The notes under the pieces were generated by a model that saw only the letters and a program-made list of their open reading frames with translations, had not been told where the DNA came from and searched no databases. This document shows, piece by piece, positions 28,148 to 36,876 of a stretch of 64,000 bases of DNA; within the stretch, counting starts at the first letter, position 1, and each line of letters starts with the position of its first letter. The DNA comes from Gammaproteobacteria bacterium (GTDB lineage Bacteria > Pseudomonadota > Gammaproteobacteria > Pseudomonadales > Azotimanducaceae), in contig JAJFKA010000037.1 in NCBI GenBank assembly GCA_021773555.1, positions 41,510 to 105,509 on the forward strand. Direction: 5' to 3'. A program made the position numbers and the translations under genes.

Positions 28148-28780
28148 ATGAAAGAACAAATAACACTCGCATTAACCAAAGGCAGCAGAGCACTGGTGCC
28201 CTCCTTGTCGCTCCTCGCCGATATCGGTGTTGAGCCCCTTGAGGACATCTCCTCGTCCCGGAAACTTGTTTTTCCGACGAATCAGGAAAACCTGCGGTTG
28301 ATGATCCTGCGCGGTATGGATGTCGCAACCTATGTTGAGCACGGTATTGCTGATCTGGGAATGGCTGGTAATGATGTACTGCTGGAACATGGCGGCGGCG
28401 GTTACTATGAGCCACTGGACCTGGGTATTCTGAAGTGCCAGGTGATGGTGGCGGGTCTTGCAGATGAGGGTGTGCTGCCACCGCGGTTAAGAATCGCGAC
28501 AAAATTCGTCAACATTGCCAAGCGTTACTATGCCGAGAAAGGCGCCCAGGTTGACATCATAAAACTGTACGGCGCGATGGAGCTCGCGCCGGTTACCGGC
28601 CTTGCGCATCGCATTGTCGATATCGTGGAAACCGGAGATACGCTGAAAGCCAATGGCCTTGTTCCCATGGACTTTATTGTGGACATCAGCACCCGATTAA
28701 TCGTTAACAAAATATCACTCAAAACACGATTTGCAGAGCTGCAGCCCCTGATTGAGGCACTTGAGAAGGCGACCTCGTGA
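28148..28780 (+). CDS. hisG: ATP phosphoribosyltransferase, short form HisG(S)
   Basis: HisG condenses ATP and PRPP in the first step of histidine synthesis. At 210 residues this is the short form, which lacks the C-terminal regulatory domain and works only with HisZ, a HisRS-like regulatory subunit. Family motifs are LALTKGSRALVPSLSLL at the start, GIADLGMAGNDVLLE, KFVNIAKRYYAEKGAQVDII and the PRPP-binding block GLAHRIVDIVETGDTLKANG. hisZ is not in the window. The stop overlaps hisD (GTGA). Confidence 0.95.
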   Translation: MKEQITLALTKGSRALVPSLSLLADIGVEPLEDISSSRKLVFPTNQENLRLMILRGMDVATYVEHGIADLGMAGNDVLLEHGGGGYYEPLDLGILKCQVMVAGLADEGVLPPRLRIATKFVNIAKRYYAEKGAQVDIIKLYGAMELAPVTGLAHRIVDIVETGDTLKANGLVPMDFIVDISTRLIVNKISLKTRFAELQPLIEALEKATS

Positions 28781-30087
28781 TTCGCAACCTTGACACCACC
28801 AATCCAGACTTCGCAGACCGGCTTGCGGAACTCATTCGCTTTGATCCTGATAATACCCTTAAGGTTCAAAACGATGTGGCTCAGATACTGGCCGACGTCA
28901 GGGACAGGGGTGACGTGGCAGTGGTCGAATATACGGCCAGGTTTGATGACCGGGCAGTGACTTCCATGGCAGAGCTTACGATTTCACAGCAGGAACTCGA
29001 ACAGGCGTTCCAGCAACTCGATCCGTTGATTAAAGATGCACTCCAGTCCTCGGCGGTGCGGGTGCGTGAATACCACGAAAGACAGAAGCTTGCGCTGGGC
29101 GGAGGCGAGGGCTGGTCCTATACCGATCAGGACGGAAATGAGCTGGGACAGTTGGTGCGAGCGATGACGCGAGTCGGAGTTTATGCTCCCGGAGGTAAAG
29201 CGGCTTACCCTTCGACGGTGCTCATGACCGCGATTCCGGCCCGTGTTGCCGGGGTAGCAGAGATCGTCCTGGTTGTTCCTGCACCAAAGGGTGAGGTCAA
29301 TAAGACCCTCTTGTCTGCCGCTTATGTCGCCGGAGTTGATGCGGTATACACCATCGGCGGCGCGCAGGCGATTGCGGCGCTCGCGTATGGTACGGCGACA
29401 ATTCCCCGCGTCGATAAGATTGTGGGTCCCGGCAATATCTATGTTGCTACAGCGAAAGAGATGGTGTTTGGCGATGTCGGCATCGACATGATCGCCGGAC
29501 CTTCAGAAGTCGTCATCGTCGCCGACGATTCAGCCCGGGTGGATTGGCTGGTGATGGATATGTTTGCCCAGGCTGAGCATGATGAACTGGCGCAGGCGAT
29601 TCTGATTTCGCCGAGTCAGGAACTGCTGGCGCAGGTCTCGGCGCGTATTTCCGAGAAGCTACCGGGAATGCCCCGGCAAGCGATTATCACGGAATCCATC
29701 ACCAGGCGGGGTTGCCTGATCAAGGTAACAACCCTGGAAGAAGCAATGGATGTTGTTAATCGCATAGCACCTGAGCACCTGCATCTTGCGGTTTCGGACC
29801 CTGACAGTCTGATAGCCGAGGTCAGACATGCCGGGGCAATTTTTATGGGTCACGGAAGTGCGGAAGTCGTTGGCGATTACTCAGCCGGCCCGAGCCATGT
29901 GCTGCCCACATCAGGAACTGCCCGATTCGGTTCGCCCCTGGGCGTTTATGATTTTCAGGTGCGCAGTTCAATGATCCGTTGTAGCGCGGCAGGTTCGGTT
30001 AAGCTCAGTCGGGATGCGGCTATTCTCGCTGAGGAAGAGGGACTACACGCCCACGCGGAATCAGCCCGGCTTCGAGTTGAAGGCTAG
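28777..30087 (+). CDS. hisD: Histidinol dehydrogenase
   Basis: HisD oxidises L-histidinol to L-histidine in two NAD-dependent steps using one zinc. The 436-residue product has VYAPGGKAAYPSTVLMTAIP, the GGAQAIAALAYGTATIPRVD signature leading to KIVGPGNIYVATAKEMVFG, IDMIAGPSEVVIVAD and the zinc-site stretch AQAEHDELAQAILIS; the late PEHLHLAV and GDYSAGPSHVLPTSGTAR are also present. It is coupled to hisG. In Pseudomonas hisC follows; here the next gene is zapE after six bases. Confidence 0.97.
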   Translation: MIRNLDTTNPDFADRLAELIRFDPDNTLKVQNDVAQILADVRDRGDVAVVEYTARFDDRAVTSMAELTISQQELEQAFQQLDPLIKDALQSSAVRVREYHERQKLALGGGEGWSYTDQDGNELGQLVRAMTRVGVYAPGGKAAYPSTVLMTAIPARVAGVAEIVLVVPAPKGEVNKTLLSAAYVAGVDAVYTIGGAQAIAALAYGTATIPRVDKIVGPGNIYVATAKEMVFGDVGIDMIAGPSEVVIVADDSARVDWLVMDMFAQAEHDELAQAILISPSQELLAQVSARISEKLPGMPRQAIITESITRRGCLIKVTTLEEAMDVVNRIAPEHLHLAVSDPDSLIAEVRHAGAIFMGHGSAEVVGDYSAGPSHVLPTSGTARFGSPLGVYDFQVRSSMIRCSAAGSVKLSRDAAILAEEEGLHAHAESARLRVEG

Positions 30088-30093
30088 ACAACC

Positions 30094-31236
30094 GTGAGTC
30101 AGGAAGCCGGGGTTGACGAGAAGTTGCCTCAATCCGTGAACCCGCCAGGTCCCCGAGCGCACTATCAGGCGGCGCTTGATCGTGGTGAGATTCTCCCCGA
30201 TGACATGCAGATGGTTGCCGTTACCCACCTGCAGAAGCTCTACGATCAACTGTGTGCATCACCTTCGGAAGAATCTGGTTTACTGGCGAAGTTGTTCCGA
30301 ATCCGCTCACGGCATGCGCGAATCGAGGGGCTGTATTTCTGGGGTGGCGTTGGCCGCGGCAAAACCTTCCTGATGGACGTTTTTTATGATTCGCTGCCAT
30401 TCAAGCAAAAGTCACGTATGCATTTTCATCGGTTCATGCGCCAGGTTCACCAACACCTGAAGGAATTGCAGGGTGAGAAAAATCCGTTGAAAGAAGTAGC
30501 GCGGCGATTCGCGTCGGAATCCAGGGTGTTGTGTTTTGATGAGTTTTTCATCAGTGACATTACCGACGCGATGCTCATGACTGGATTGCTCGAAGCGCTG
30601 TTCGCCCACGGCATGGTGCTGGTCGCGACATCCAATGTGCCGCCTGGCGACCTGTACAGAGACGGGCTGCAACGCAGGAAGTTTCTGCCTGCGATTGATT
30701 TGCTCGAACAACACACCCAGGTGGTCAATGTTGATGGCGGGATTGATTATCGTCTGCGCGTGCTGGAGTCCGCTGAGATCTATCATTACCCCCTGGATGA
30801 GGCCGCAGACGTTGGACTGGCAGCCAGTTTCAAGGCAATTTGTCCCGACGATGGTGGTCAACAGGTGCGCCTGGATATCGAGGGAAGGCAGATTACCGCG
30901 CGTCAGTGCGGGGATGGCGTGGCCTGGTTCGACTTTTACGAGATCTGTGATGGACCCAGGAGTCAAAATGATTACATTGAACTGGCAATGCTGTTTCAAA
31001 CGGTTTTAATCAGCGCTGTACCACGTTTCGGGAGTCCCGAGGAAGACCAGGCGCGCCGCTTTATCAGCCTGGTAGATGAGTTTTATGACCGGAACGTGAA
31101 ATTAATACTGTCAGCTGAAGTGCCAATTCCTGAACTTTATCAGGGGGTTGCGCTGGAATTTGAGTTCCAGCGAACCGAAAGCCGCCTCCAGGAGATGCAA
31201 TCTCACGACTATCTGGCCAGGGAGCATAGGCCGTGA
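30094..31236 (+). CDS. zapE: Cell division ATPase ZapE (AFG1 family)
   Basis: ZapE is an AFG1-type P-loop ATPase that in E. coli associates with the Z ring under stress and low oxygen. The 380-residue product shows Walker A GVGRGKTFLMD, HFHRFMRQVHQHLKEL, Walker B VLCFDEFFISDITDAML, the sensor block LVATSNVPPGDLYRDGLQR and the closing RFISLVDEFYDRNVKLILSA. The GTG 30094 start follows hisD by six bases. It lies upstream of rplM as in Pseudomonas-like genomes. Confidence 0.93.
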   Translation: MSQEAGVDEKLPQSVNPPGPRAHYQAALDRGEILPDDMQMVAVTHLQKLYDQLCASPSEESGLLAKLFRIRSRHARIEGLYFWGGVGRGKTFLMDVFYDSLPFKQKSRMHFHRFMRQVHQHLKELQGEKNPLKEVARRFASESRVLCFDEFFISDITDAMLMTGLLEALFAHGMVLVATSNVPPGDLYRDGLQRRKFLPAIDLLEQHTQVVNVDGGIDYRLRVLESAEIYHYPLDEAADVGLAASFKAICPDDGGQQVRLDIEGRQITARQCGDGVAWFDFYEICDGPRSQNDYIELAMLFQTVLISAVPRFGSPEEDQARRFISLVDEFYDRNVKLILSAEVPIPELYQGVALEFEFQRTESRLQEMQSHDYLAREHRP

Positions 31237-31268
31237 TCAAGTGGGTGGGATTATTTTGCCGCCCAACC

Positions 31269-31419
31269 TTGCGCATCGGCATGTGCTTGGTTAAGATTCG
31301 CGCTCCCAAATCCTGGCCAGAAATTGACCTGCCCGCAGCAATATCGGGGCAGGGGGCGAGAATCGACACAGACCGCGGGTAAACGTTGCGGACCAATAAA
31401 TACGGCAGTTAATGAAACG
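31269..31419 (+). promoter_or_regulatory. Candidate promoter and leader of rplM-rpsI
   Basis: In the 183-base gap after zapE, TTGCGC (31269-31274) and TAAGAT (31292-31297) are 17 bases apart, a moderate sigma-70 match that would start a leader of roughly 115 bases. The leader can fold a 7-bp hairpin, CCTGCCC (31328-31334) with GGGCAGG (31347-31353). In E. coli rplM-rpsI is repressed by L13 acting on its own leader, so a control element here is plausible, but the fold is not one I can match to a known model. Confidence 0.35.
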
Positions 31420-31848
31420 ATGAAAACGATTAGTACACGAAAAGAAGATGCGAAACACAGCTGGTATGTGGTCGATGCGACGGATAAGACACTTGGTCGG
31501 ATAAGCACTCAGATTGCAAACCGGCTTCGTGGCAAACACAAGGCTGAATTTACGCCCCATGTGGATACCGGAGACTACATTGTTGTGGTCAATGCCGAAA
31601 AGGTCAAAGTGACTGGTAACAAGACCACAGACAAGACTTACTACCATCACACCGGTTTTCCCGGTGGCATTAAGTCGATCACTTTCGACAAGCTGATCGA
31701 TAAAGCACCGGAACGTGTTATCGAGATGGCTGTTAAAGGTATGATGCCCAAGAACAAGTTAAGTCGGGCGATGCTTCTCAAGTTGAAAGTTTACGCGGGT
31801 AACGAGCACCCACACTCCGCACAGCAACCCCAGCCACTGGAATTATAA
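31420..31848 (+). CDS. rplM: 50S ribosomal protein L13
   Basis: L13 is an early-assembling protein of the large subunit. The 142-residue protein starts at ATG 31420 ([20 protein letters not shown]), matching the family; the open frame extends to 31324 without support. Conserved parts include [40 protein letters not shown] and the end [15 protein letters not shown]. It is followed by rpsI after 13 bases, the universal L13-S9 pair. Confidence 0.98.
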   Translation: MKTISTRKEDAKHSWYVVDATDKTLGRISTQIANRLRGKHKAEFTPHVDTGDYIVVVNAEKVKVTGNKTTDKTYYHHTGFPGGIKSITFDKLIDKAPERVIEMAVKGMMPKNKLSRAMLLKLKVYAGNEHPHSAQQPQPLEL

Positions 31849-31861
31849 ACAGGCCTTATCA

Positions 31862-32248
31862 ATGACTCAGTACTACGGAACCGGACGACGTAAATCGGCT
31901 AAAGCAAGAGTGTTTCTATCAGCCGGCGCTGGTGGCATCAACGTTAACAATCGTCCTCTGGACGAGTATTTTGGCCGCCAGACAGCGCGCATGATCGTTC
32001 GCCAGCCGCTGGAACTGGTTGAGTTGTCTGACAAGTTTGATGTGAAAGTCACGGTTCGTGGTGGCGGTGGTTTTGGTCAGGCTGGTGCAATCCGGCATGG
32101 CATTACCCGGGCATTGATGGAATACGACGAAACCTTGCGGCCCGTCCTGCGTAAAGCCGGTTTTGTTAGTCGTGACGCGCGGGTCGTGGAACGAAAGAAA
32201 GTTGGCCTGCGCAAGGCGCGAAAAAGACCTCAGTATTCGAAGCGATAA
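31862..32248 (+). CDS. rpsI: 30S ribosomal protein S9
   Basis: S9 sits in the head of the small subunit, and its C-terminal tail contacts P-site tRNA. The 128-residue product has [20 protein letters not shown] at the N-terminus, [20 protein letters not shown] in the middle and the universal tail KRPQYSKR. It is cotranscribed with rplM. The 161-base gap after it leads to the bc1 operon promoter; I see no classical terminator in it. Confidence 0.98.
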   Translation: MTQYYGTGRRKSAKARVFLSAGAGGINVNNRPLDEYFGRQTARMIVRQPLELVELSDKFDVKVTVRGGGGFGQAGAIRHGITRALMEYDETLRPVLRKAGFVSRDARVVERKKVGLRKARKRPQYSKR

Positions 32249-32329
32249 AATCCCTTTTTATATGCCGGTTCCGACACCCTGAAAATGCCATTACTTCTTA
32301 ACTGGTGGCGACTAATTGCGGGTAGATTG

Positions 32330-32338
32330 TGCTAGAAT
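32330..32338 (+). promoter_or_regulatory. Candidate extended -10 promoter of petABC
   Basis: TG-C-TAGAAT (TG at 32330-32331, TAGAAT at 32333-32338) is a good extended -10 element 72 bases before the petA start, in the gap after rpsI. A convincing -35 is not seen. The rest of 32249-32409 holds no gene. Confidence 0.45.
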
Positions 32339-32409
32339 CCGCGAGTTTGCGAATTGAGTGATATTGGTCGTGATTTCAGTGTTTAACGCTCGGGTGCAGG
32401 AGATTTAAT

Positions 32410-33009
32410 GTGAGTGATGAAGGCGTCAATTCAGGGCGACGCAACTTTCTGATTGGGGCGACCACCGTTGTCGGTTCCGCTGGTGTCGTGGGAGTCGCGG
32501 TTCCCTTCGTCGGTTCATTCAACCCAAGTGCCAGAACGCTGGCTGCCGGTGCCCCGGTTAAGATCGACATCAGTAAACTGGTTCCGGGACAGATTCTCGG
32601 GCCGATTCCAGCCTGGCGGGACAAGCCTATATTTGTCGTCAAACGAACCGCTGAAATGCTGGAGAAACTGAACTCGGAAAATCAGCGTCTGGCAGACCCT
32701 GAATCTGAACGCCTTCAGCAACCCGAATATGCAAAAAATGAAACCCGCTCAATCAAACGTGACGTGCTGGTGCTGGTAGGTTTATGCACACATTTGAGTT
32801 GCTCACCGAAATTCAGACCTGCGGTAGAACCCCAGGATTTTGATGAGAACTGGATCGGCGGATTCTACTGTCCGTGTCATGGTTCCAAGTTCGATCTTGC
32901 AGGTCGAGTCTATGCCGGTGTCCCGGCACCTTCTAATCTCGAAGTTCCACCACATTTCTACGAGTCAGATTCAATCCTCGTTATTGGTGAAGATGGAGGC
33001 GTCGCGTAA
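32410..33009 (+). CDS. petA: Ubiquinol-cytochrome c reductase iron-sulfur (Rieske) subunit
   Basis: The Rieske subunit of cytochrome bc1 takes the first electron from ubiquinol and passes it to cytochrome c1. The 199-residue product has a twin-arginine motif in SGRRNFLIG followed by the membrane anchor VVGSAGVVGVAVPFVGSF, and both cluster-binding boxes, CTHLSC and CPCHGSKFD, supplying two Cys and two His. The GTG start at 32410 has GGAG at good spacing; the ATG two bases before it is followed at once by a stop. The stop overlaps petB. Confidence 0.97.
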   Translation: MSDEGVNSGRRNFLIGATTVVGSAGVVGVAVPFVGSFNPSARTLAAGAPVKIDISKLVPGQILGPIPAWRDKPIFVVKRTAEMLEKLNSENQRLADPESERLQQPEYAKNETRSIKRDVLVLVGLCTHLSCSPKFRPAVEPQDFDENWIGGFYCPCHGSKFDLAGRVYAGVPAPSNLEVPPHFYESDSILVIGEDGGVA

Positions 33010-34268
33010 TGGCATCAATTCAAGAATCATTTAAGAACGTGATGGACTGGGTCGATGACCGTCTGCCGGTTACCGAGACATACGAAAAGCACATGTCGAA
33101 GTATTACGCGCCCAAGAACTTCAACTTCTGGTACTACTTTGGAATTTTTGCGTTTGTTGTACTGATTAACCAGTTGCTCACCGGTGTCTGGTTAACGATG
33201 AGTTATAACCCCACCGGGGAAGGAGCTTTTGCTTCGGTTGAATATATCATGCGTGACGTGGAGTACGGCTGGATGTTGCGTTACATGCATTCTACCGGTG
33301 CATCTGCGTTCTTTGTCGTCATCTACCTGCATATGTTTCGTGGCCTGATGTACGGCTCATATCAGAAGCCGCGTGAGCTGATATGGCTGTTCGGTATGCT
33401 GATCTATGTGGCGCTGATGGCTGAAGGGTTTTTCGGATATTTGCTTCCCTGGGGTAACATGTCTTTCTGGGGTGCCCAGGTCATCGTTTCTCTTGCCAGT
33501 GCGATTCCATTCGTTGGCGAAGATATCGCCGTCTGGGTCAGAGGCGATTTCAATATGTCTGGTGTCACCCTGAACCGGTTTTTTGCGTTGCATGTGGTGC
33601 TTGTGCCGCTGGTGTTGCTGGTGCTCGTGGTGCTGCATATTCTCGCGTTGCATGAGGTGGGTTCGAACAATCCTGACGGTGTCGACATCAAGAAACATGT
33701 TGATGAGGACGGCAAACCACTCGACGGCATCCCGTTTCATCCTTTCTACACCATCGGGCACGACCTGCCGGGGACGGTGATTTTCCTGTTTATTTTCTGT
33801 GCCGTGATGTTCTTTTATCCTGACGGTGGCGGTTACCTGATTGAGCATCCAAACTACGAACCGGCGGACCCGTTAAAAACACCGGAACTCATTGCGCCGG
33901 TGTGGTACTACACGCCTTTTTATTCCATGTTGAGGGCAGCTACGTTTCCGTTGTTCGGACTTGATGCGAAGCTCTGGGGGTTGATCGTGATGGCGGGCGC
34001 CATTGCCATTCCCTTTGTATTACCCTGGCTGGACAAGTCACCGGTGAAGTCGATTCGCTATAAGGGCATGGGCAGTAAAATATTTTTGGCTCTGTTCGTC
34101 ATCTCATTCTTTATCCTTGGCTATCTGGGCACTGTTCATCCGACACCAAATAAAACCCTGCTCGCGCAAGTGTGCACGGCAATCTATTTTGGCTATTTCC
34201 TCCTGATGCCCTGGTATACAAGCGTGGAGAAAACCAAGCCTGTGCCGGAAAGGGTGACGATGAAATGA
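33009..34268 (+). CDS. petB: Ubiquinol-cytochrome c reductase cytochrome b subunit
   Basis: Cytochrome b carries the two b hemes and the Qo and Qi quinone sites. The 419-residue product has eight membrane helices, heme-ligand histidine pairs in the helices around MLRYMHSTGASAFFVVIYLH and FFALHVVLVPLVLLVLVVLH, and the Qo motif as PVWY (in LIAPVWYYTPFYSML) rather than the more common PEWY. It is placed between the Rieske and c1 genes with overlaps on both sides, so the three subunits are coupled. Confidence 0.97.
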   Translation: MASIQESFKNVMDWVDDRLPVTETYEKHMSKYYAPKNFNFWYYFGIFAFVVLINQLLTGVWLTMSYNPTGEGAFASVEYIMRDVEYGWMLRYMHSTGASAFFVVIYLHMFRGLMYGSYQKPRELIWLFGMLIYVALMAEGFFGYLLPWGNMSFWGAQVIVSLASAIPFVGEDIAVWVRGDFNMSGVTLNRFFALHVVLVPLVLLVLVVLHILALHEVGSNNPDGVDIKKHVDEDGKPLDGIPFHPFYTIGHDLPGTVIFLFIFCAVMFFYPDGGGYLIEHPNYEPADPLKTPELIAPVWYYTPFYSMLRAATFPLFGLDAKLWGLIVMAGAIAIPFVLPWLDKSPVKSIRYKGMGSKIFLALFVISFFILGYLGTVHPTPNKTLLAQVCTAIYFGYFLLMPWYTSVEKTKPVPERVTMK

Positions 34269-35092
34269 AGAGAATATATCTAGCGCCTGCGCTGTTGTTA
34301 ACGGGCTTGTTGCTGCCGGGTATGGCGGCTGCCTCAGAGGCAGGTTTTCCGTTGGCGGAAATGGAGCCGGATATTCATGACCAGGCTTCCTTGCAACGAG
34401 GCGCGCGCACCTACCTGAACTACTGCATGGGTTGTCACTCGCTCAAGTACCAACGCTATCTCCGTACCGCCACAGACCTTGGAATTCCCGAGGACCTGAT
34501 GCTCGAACATATGATTTTTGATGAAAACGTACGCATCGGTGATCTGATGGAAAACAGCATCACAGTCGAGAATGCAAAAATATGGTTTGGCGCTGCTCCC
34601 CCGGATTTGACGCTCTATACGCAACTCAAAGGTGGGCCGCAGTATCTGTACACCTATTTGCAATCGTTTTATGAAGACAAGAGCAGACCATTTGGTGTCA
34701 ACAACATGCTTTTTGAGAATGTTGGTATGCCACACGTGATGGCTGATTTGCAGGGACAGCAACGCAAAGTTTGTAAACAGATTCCGGAAGTGGCGGAGAA
34801 TGGCGGAGAGATGATGGATCCGCTGACGGGCGAGTACATTACCGAAGAAATATGCGGAGACGAACTAATTCACAGAGGGTACAGCCCGCTGGAACTGGTT
34901 GAGGGGTCTGGTTCCCTCACGCCGGAGGAATACGACCAGGTTATATACGACTTGAGTAATTTCTTGTACTACGTGGGTGAACCATCTCGGCTCGAGAGAG
35001 AGCGGATTGGTGTTTATGTACTCATGTTTCTCGCGTTTTTCTTCATTTTCGCTTATCTGCTTGGACGGGAATACTCAAAAGAGTTCCACTAA
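34265..35092 (+). CDS. petC: Cytochrome c1
   Basis: Cytochrome c1 takes electrons from the Rieske centre and reduces soluble or membrane c-type cytochromes. The start is ATG 34265, overlapping the petB stop as ATGA and giving a proper signal peptide (RIYLAPALLLTGLLLPGMAA, cleaved near ASEA); the open frame extends to 34172 inside petB. The 275-residue product has the heme c site CMGCHSLKYQRY and a C-terminal membrane anchor (VYVLMFLAFFFIFAYLLG). A short CCGCC/GGCGG hairpin follows at 35104-35118 without a T-run. Confidence 0.96.
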   Translation: MKRIYLAPALLLTGLLLPGMAAASEAGFPLAEMEPDIHDQASLQRGARTYLNYCMGCHSLKYQRYLRTATDLGIPEDLMLEHMIFDENVRIGDLMENSITVENAKIWFGAAPPDLTLYTQLKGGPQYLYTYLQSFYEDKSRPFGVNNMLFENVGMPHVMADLQGQQRKVCKQIPEVAENGGEMMDPLTGEYITEEICGDELIHRGYSPLELVEGSGSLTPEEYDQVIYDLSNFLYYVGEPSRLERERIGVYVLMFLAFFFIFAYLLGREYSKEFH

Positions 35093-35149
35093 AAGTTGTC
35101 AACCCGCCGGTCAGGCGGATCAGATTTCTAACTTCAAAAGAGGTGAATG

Positions 35150-35782
35150 ATGGGAGTAGTTGCTAAACACTCGTCCATGATTTTTTATTCCGATGGAAAC
35201 GATCACTATAGTCAACGTGTGCGTTTGGTTTTGGCTGAAAAAGGTGTGGCAGTAGAAATAATCGATGTTGAACGGGGCAATATGCCTGAAGATCTGGCGG
35301 ACCTTAATCCGTACAACAGTCTGCCCACCCTGGTAGACCGGGATCTGGCGTTGTATGAATCACTGGTGATTATGGAGTACCTCGATGAGCGGTTTCCTCA
35401 TCCACCATTGTTGCCGGTTTATCCCGTCGCTCGCGCACAGAGTCGCCTGTTTATTTACAGGATTCAACGCGACTGGTGTGGGTTTGTGGACACGATTATC
35501 GCCGGGCGCTCAAAGGATACCGTGATTGATAAGGCACGAAAGGAATTGCGTGAAAGCCTGATTACCATCGCGCCGATCTTTACCGAGAAGCCGTTCTTTA
35601 TGAGTGATGAGTTTACCCTGGTGGACTGTTGTGTCGCGCCGATCCTGTGGCGGCTTACGGTTCTTGGGATTGAGTTACCGCCAAAGCACGGCAAACCAAT
35701 TCTCGATTACATGGACCGTATGTTTGAACGAGATGCCTTCCAGGCCAGCCTCTCTGAGGCGGAACTGGACATGCGTGACTAA
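35150..35782 (+). CDS. sspA: Stringent starvation protein A
   Basis: SspA is a glutathione S-transferase-fold protein that binds RNA polymerase and affects stress and virulence gene expression; it has no GST activity in E. coli. The 210-residue product has the thioredoxin-like half ([20 protein letters not shown], later [19 protein letters not shown]) and a helical C-terminal half. ATG 35150 was chosen over ATG 35147 because GAGGTG is then four bases upstream rather than one. It follows petC and precedes sspB, the order seen in Pseudomonas-like genomes. Confidence 0.94.
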   Translation: MGVVAKHSSMIFYSDGNDHYSQRVRLVLAEKGVAVEIIDVERGNMPEDLADLNPYNSLPTLVDRDLALYESLVIMEYLDERFPHPPLLPVYPVARAQSRLFIYRIQRDWCGFVDTIIAGRSKDTVIDKARKELRESLITIAPIFTEKPFFMSDEFTLVDCCVAPILWRLTVLGIELPPKHGKPILDYMDRMFERDAFQASLSEAELDMRD

Positions 35783-35808
35783 CATCGATTGGGAGTGAGG
35801 ATCTTCTG

Positions 35809-36252
35809 ATGGCCATGTCATCCTCGGTGCCCTACCTGCTTCGTGCGGTAAACGAATGGGTACTCGACAATGGGTACACGCCTTATCTGGTGGTGGACGC
35901 CACAATCGACGATGTTGATGTGCCCACAGAATTTGTCAAAGAGGGTCAGATTGTCCTGAATATCAGTCCGACCGCTATTCGGGACCTCGTGATGACCAAC
36001 GAGCATGTTATGTTTAATGGTCGATTCGCTGGAATTGCCCGTGAAATCTATGTGCCTGTCCGCGCAGTCCTGGGATTGGTTGCAAAAGAGAACGGCGAGG
36101 GGATGTGGTTTCCAAAGGAAGACGTTATCGCTGTTGATGAAGACTCTGTTGATGAAGACTCTGACAGCGATTCAAAGTCCGAGCCCGGTAAACCCCAGAA
36201 GTCCAAGAAACCCAAAAAGAAAGGCCCACCAAATTTAACCGTTATCAAGTAA
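35809..36252 (+). CDS. sspB: ClpXP protease specificity-enhancing factor SspB
   Basis: SspB captures ssrA-tagged proteins and delivers them to ClpXP. The 147-residue product has the substrate-binding domain (about 1-108, with SVPYLLRAVNEWVLDNGYTP, IVLNISPTAIRDLVMTNEHV and REIYVPVRAVLGLVAKENG), an acidic then lysine-rich flexible linker, and the C-terminal GPPNLTVIK tail that matches the ClpX-docking module of E. coli SspB. It is the last gene of the rplM-to-sspB plus-strand block. Confidence 0.95.
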   Translation: MAMSSSVPYLLRAVNEWVLDNGYTPYLVVDATIDDVDVPTEFVKEGQIVLNISPTAIRDLVMTNEHVMFNGRFAGIAREIYVPVRAVLGLVAKENGEGMWFPKEDVIAVDEDSVDEDSDSDSKSEPGKPQKSKKPKKKGPPNLTVIK

Positions 36253-36268
36253 CTCGTCGTAGATTCCG

Positions 36269-36817
36269 TTAGTTAAGGTATTCGAACACCTTCACTATTT
36301 TCTGCACACCGTAGATCTTCCGTGTCAATTCCACGGCGGCTTGCGCCTCTTCTCTGGTTAACAAACCCATCAAATAGACCACGCCGTTTTCAGTGACAAC
36401 CTTTATGCGAATGGCATCCGTGCTGCTCGAGCCTGCCATTGTCGTCTTGATTTTGGTGGTCAGCCAGGAATCGTTGGTTCGAGCCAGCATGGAAGTTGGC
36501 CCCGCGATTTCAAGTTCGTTATGAACCTGCTGGATATTGCGCATGTCGGCTACCAGCTTCGAGGCGATATCGATCGCTTCCTGGGAAGGCACTTGCCCGG
36601 TAATAAGTACGATGCCGTTGAAACTGGTGACGTCAAAGTGAGCGTCCTGAAGTTCCGGATGCGCTGCTCGGATGTTTCGCTTCGCCAACGATTCTGTACG
36701 GCTGTCGTCCAGGCGTGTTCCGAGGGTTCGCTTACCAGCATCATCCGAGCGTGGGCCGATGAGTGAGCAACTCTGCAGAATCAATAGAGCAAAACATGGG
36801 ATGAGAAAATGCTTCAT
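36269..36817 (-). CDS. dolP: Outer-membrane lipoprotein with two BON domains (DolP type)
   Basis: A 182-residue lipoprotein: signal peptide with lipobox LLILQSC (Cys16) and then two BON domains, about 45-110 (DVTSFNGIVLITGQVPSQEA) and 125-180 (IRIKVVTENGVVYLMGLLTR). E. coli DolP (YraP) binds phospholipid at the division site and supports outer-membrane integrity and BAM function. The gene order dolP-yraN-lpoA on the minus strand matches the family context, but the diaA/SIS-domain gene usually between dolP and yraN is absent. Confidence 0.9.
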   Translation of the reverse strand: MKHFLIPCFALLILQSCSLIGPRSDDAGKRTLGTRLDDSRTESLAKRNIRAAHPELQDAHFDVTSFNGIVLITGQVPSQEAIDIASKLVADMRNIQQVHNELEIAGPTSMLARTNDSWLTTKIKTTMAGSSSTDAIRIKVVTENGVVYLMGLLTREEAQAAVELTRKIYGVQKIVKVFEYLN

Positions 36818-36876
36818 GATAGATCAAACCCGTTTAAGGTTAACAAAGCTGCATCTTGCGGATATACACGACATAT

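Noticed and set aside
35104..35118. CCGCC/GGCGG hairpin after petC as a terminator
   Set aside because: The stem is short and no T-run follows, so it was only noted in the petC entry.
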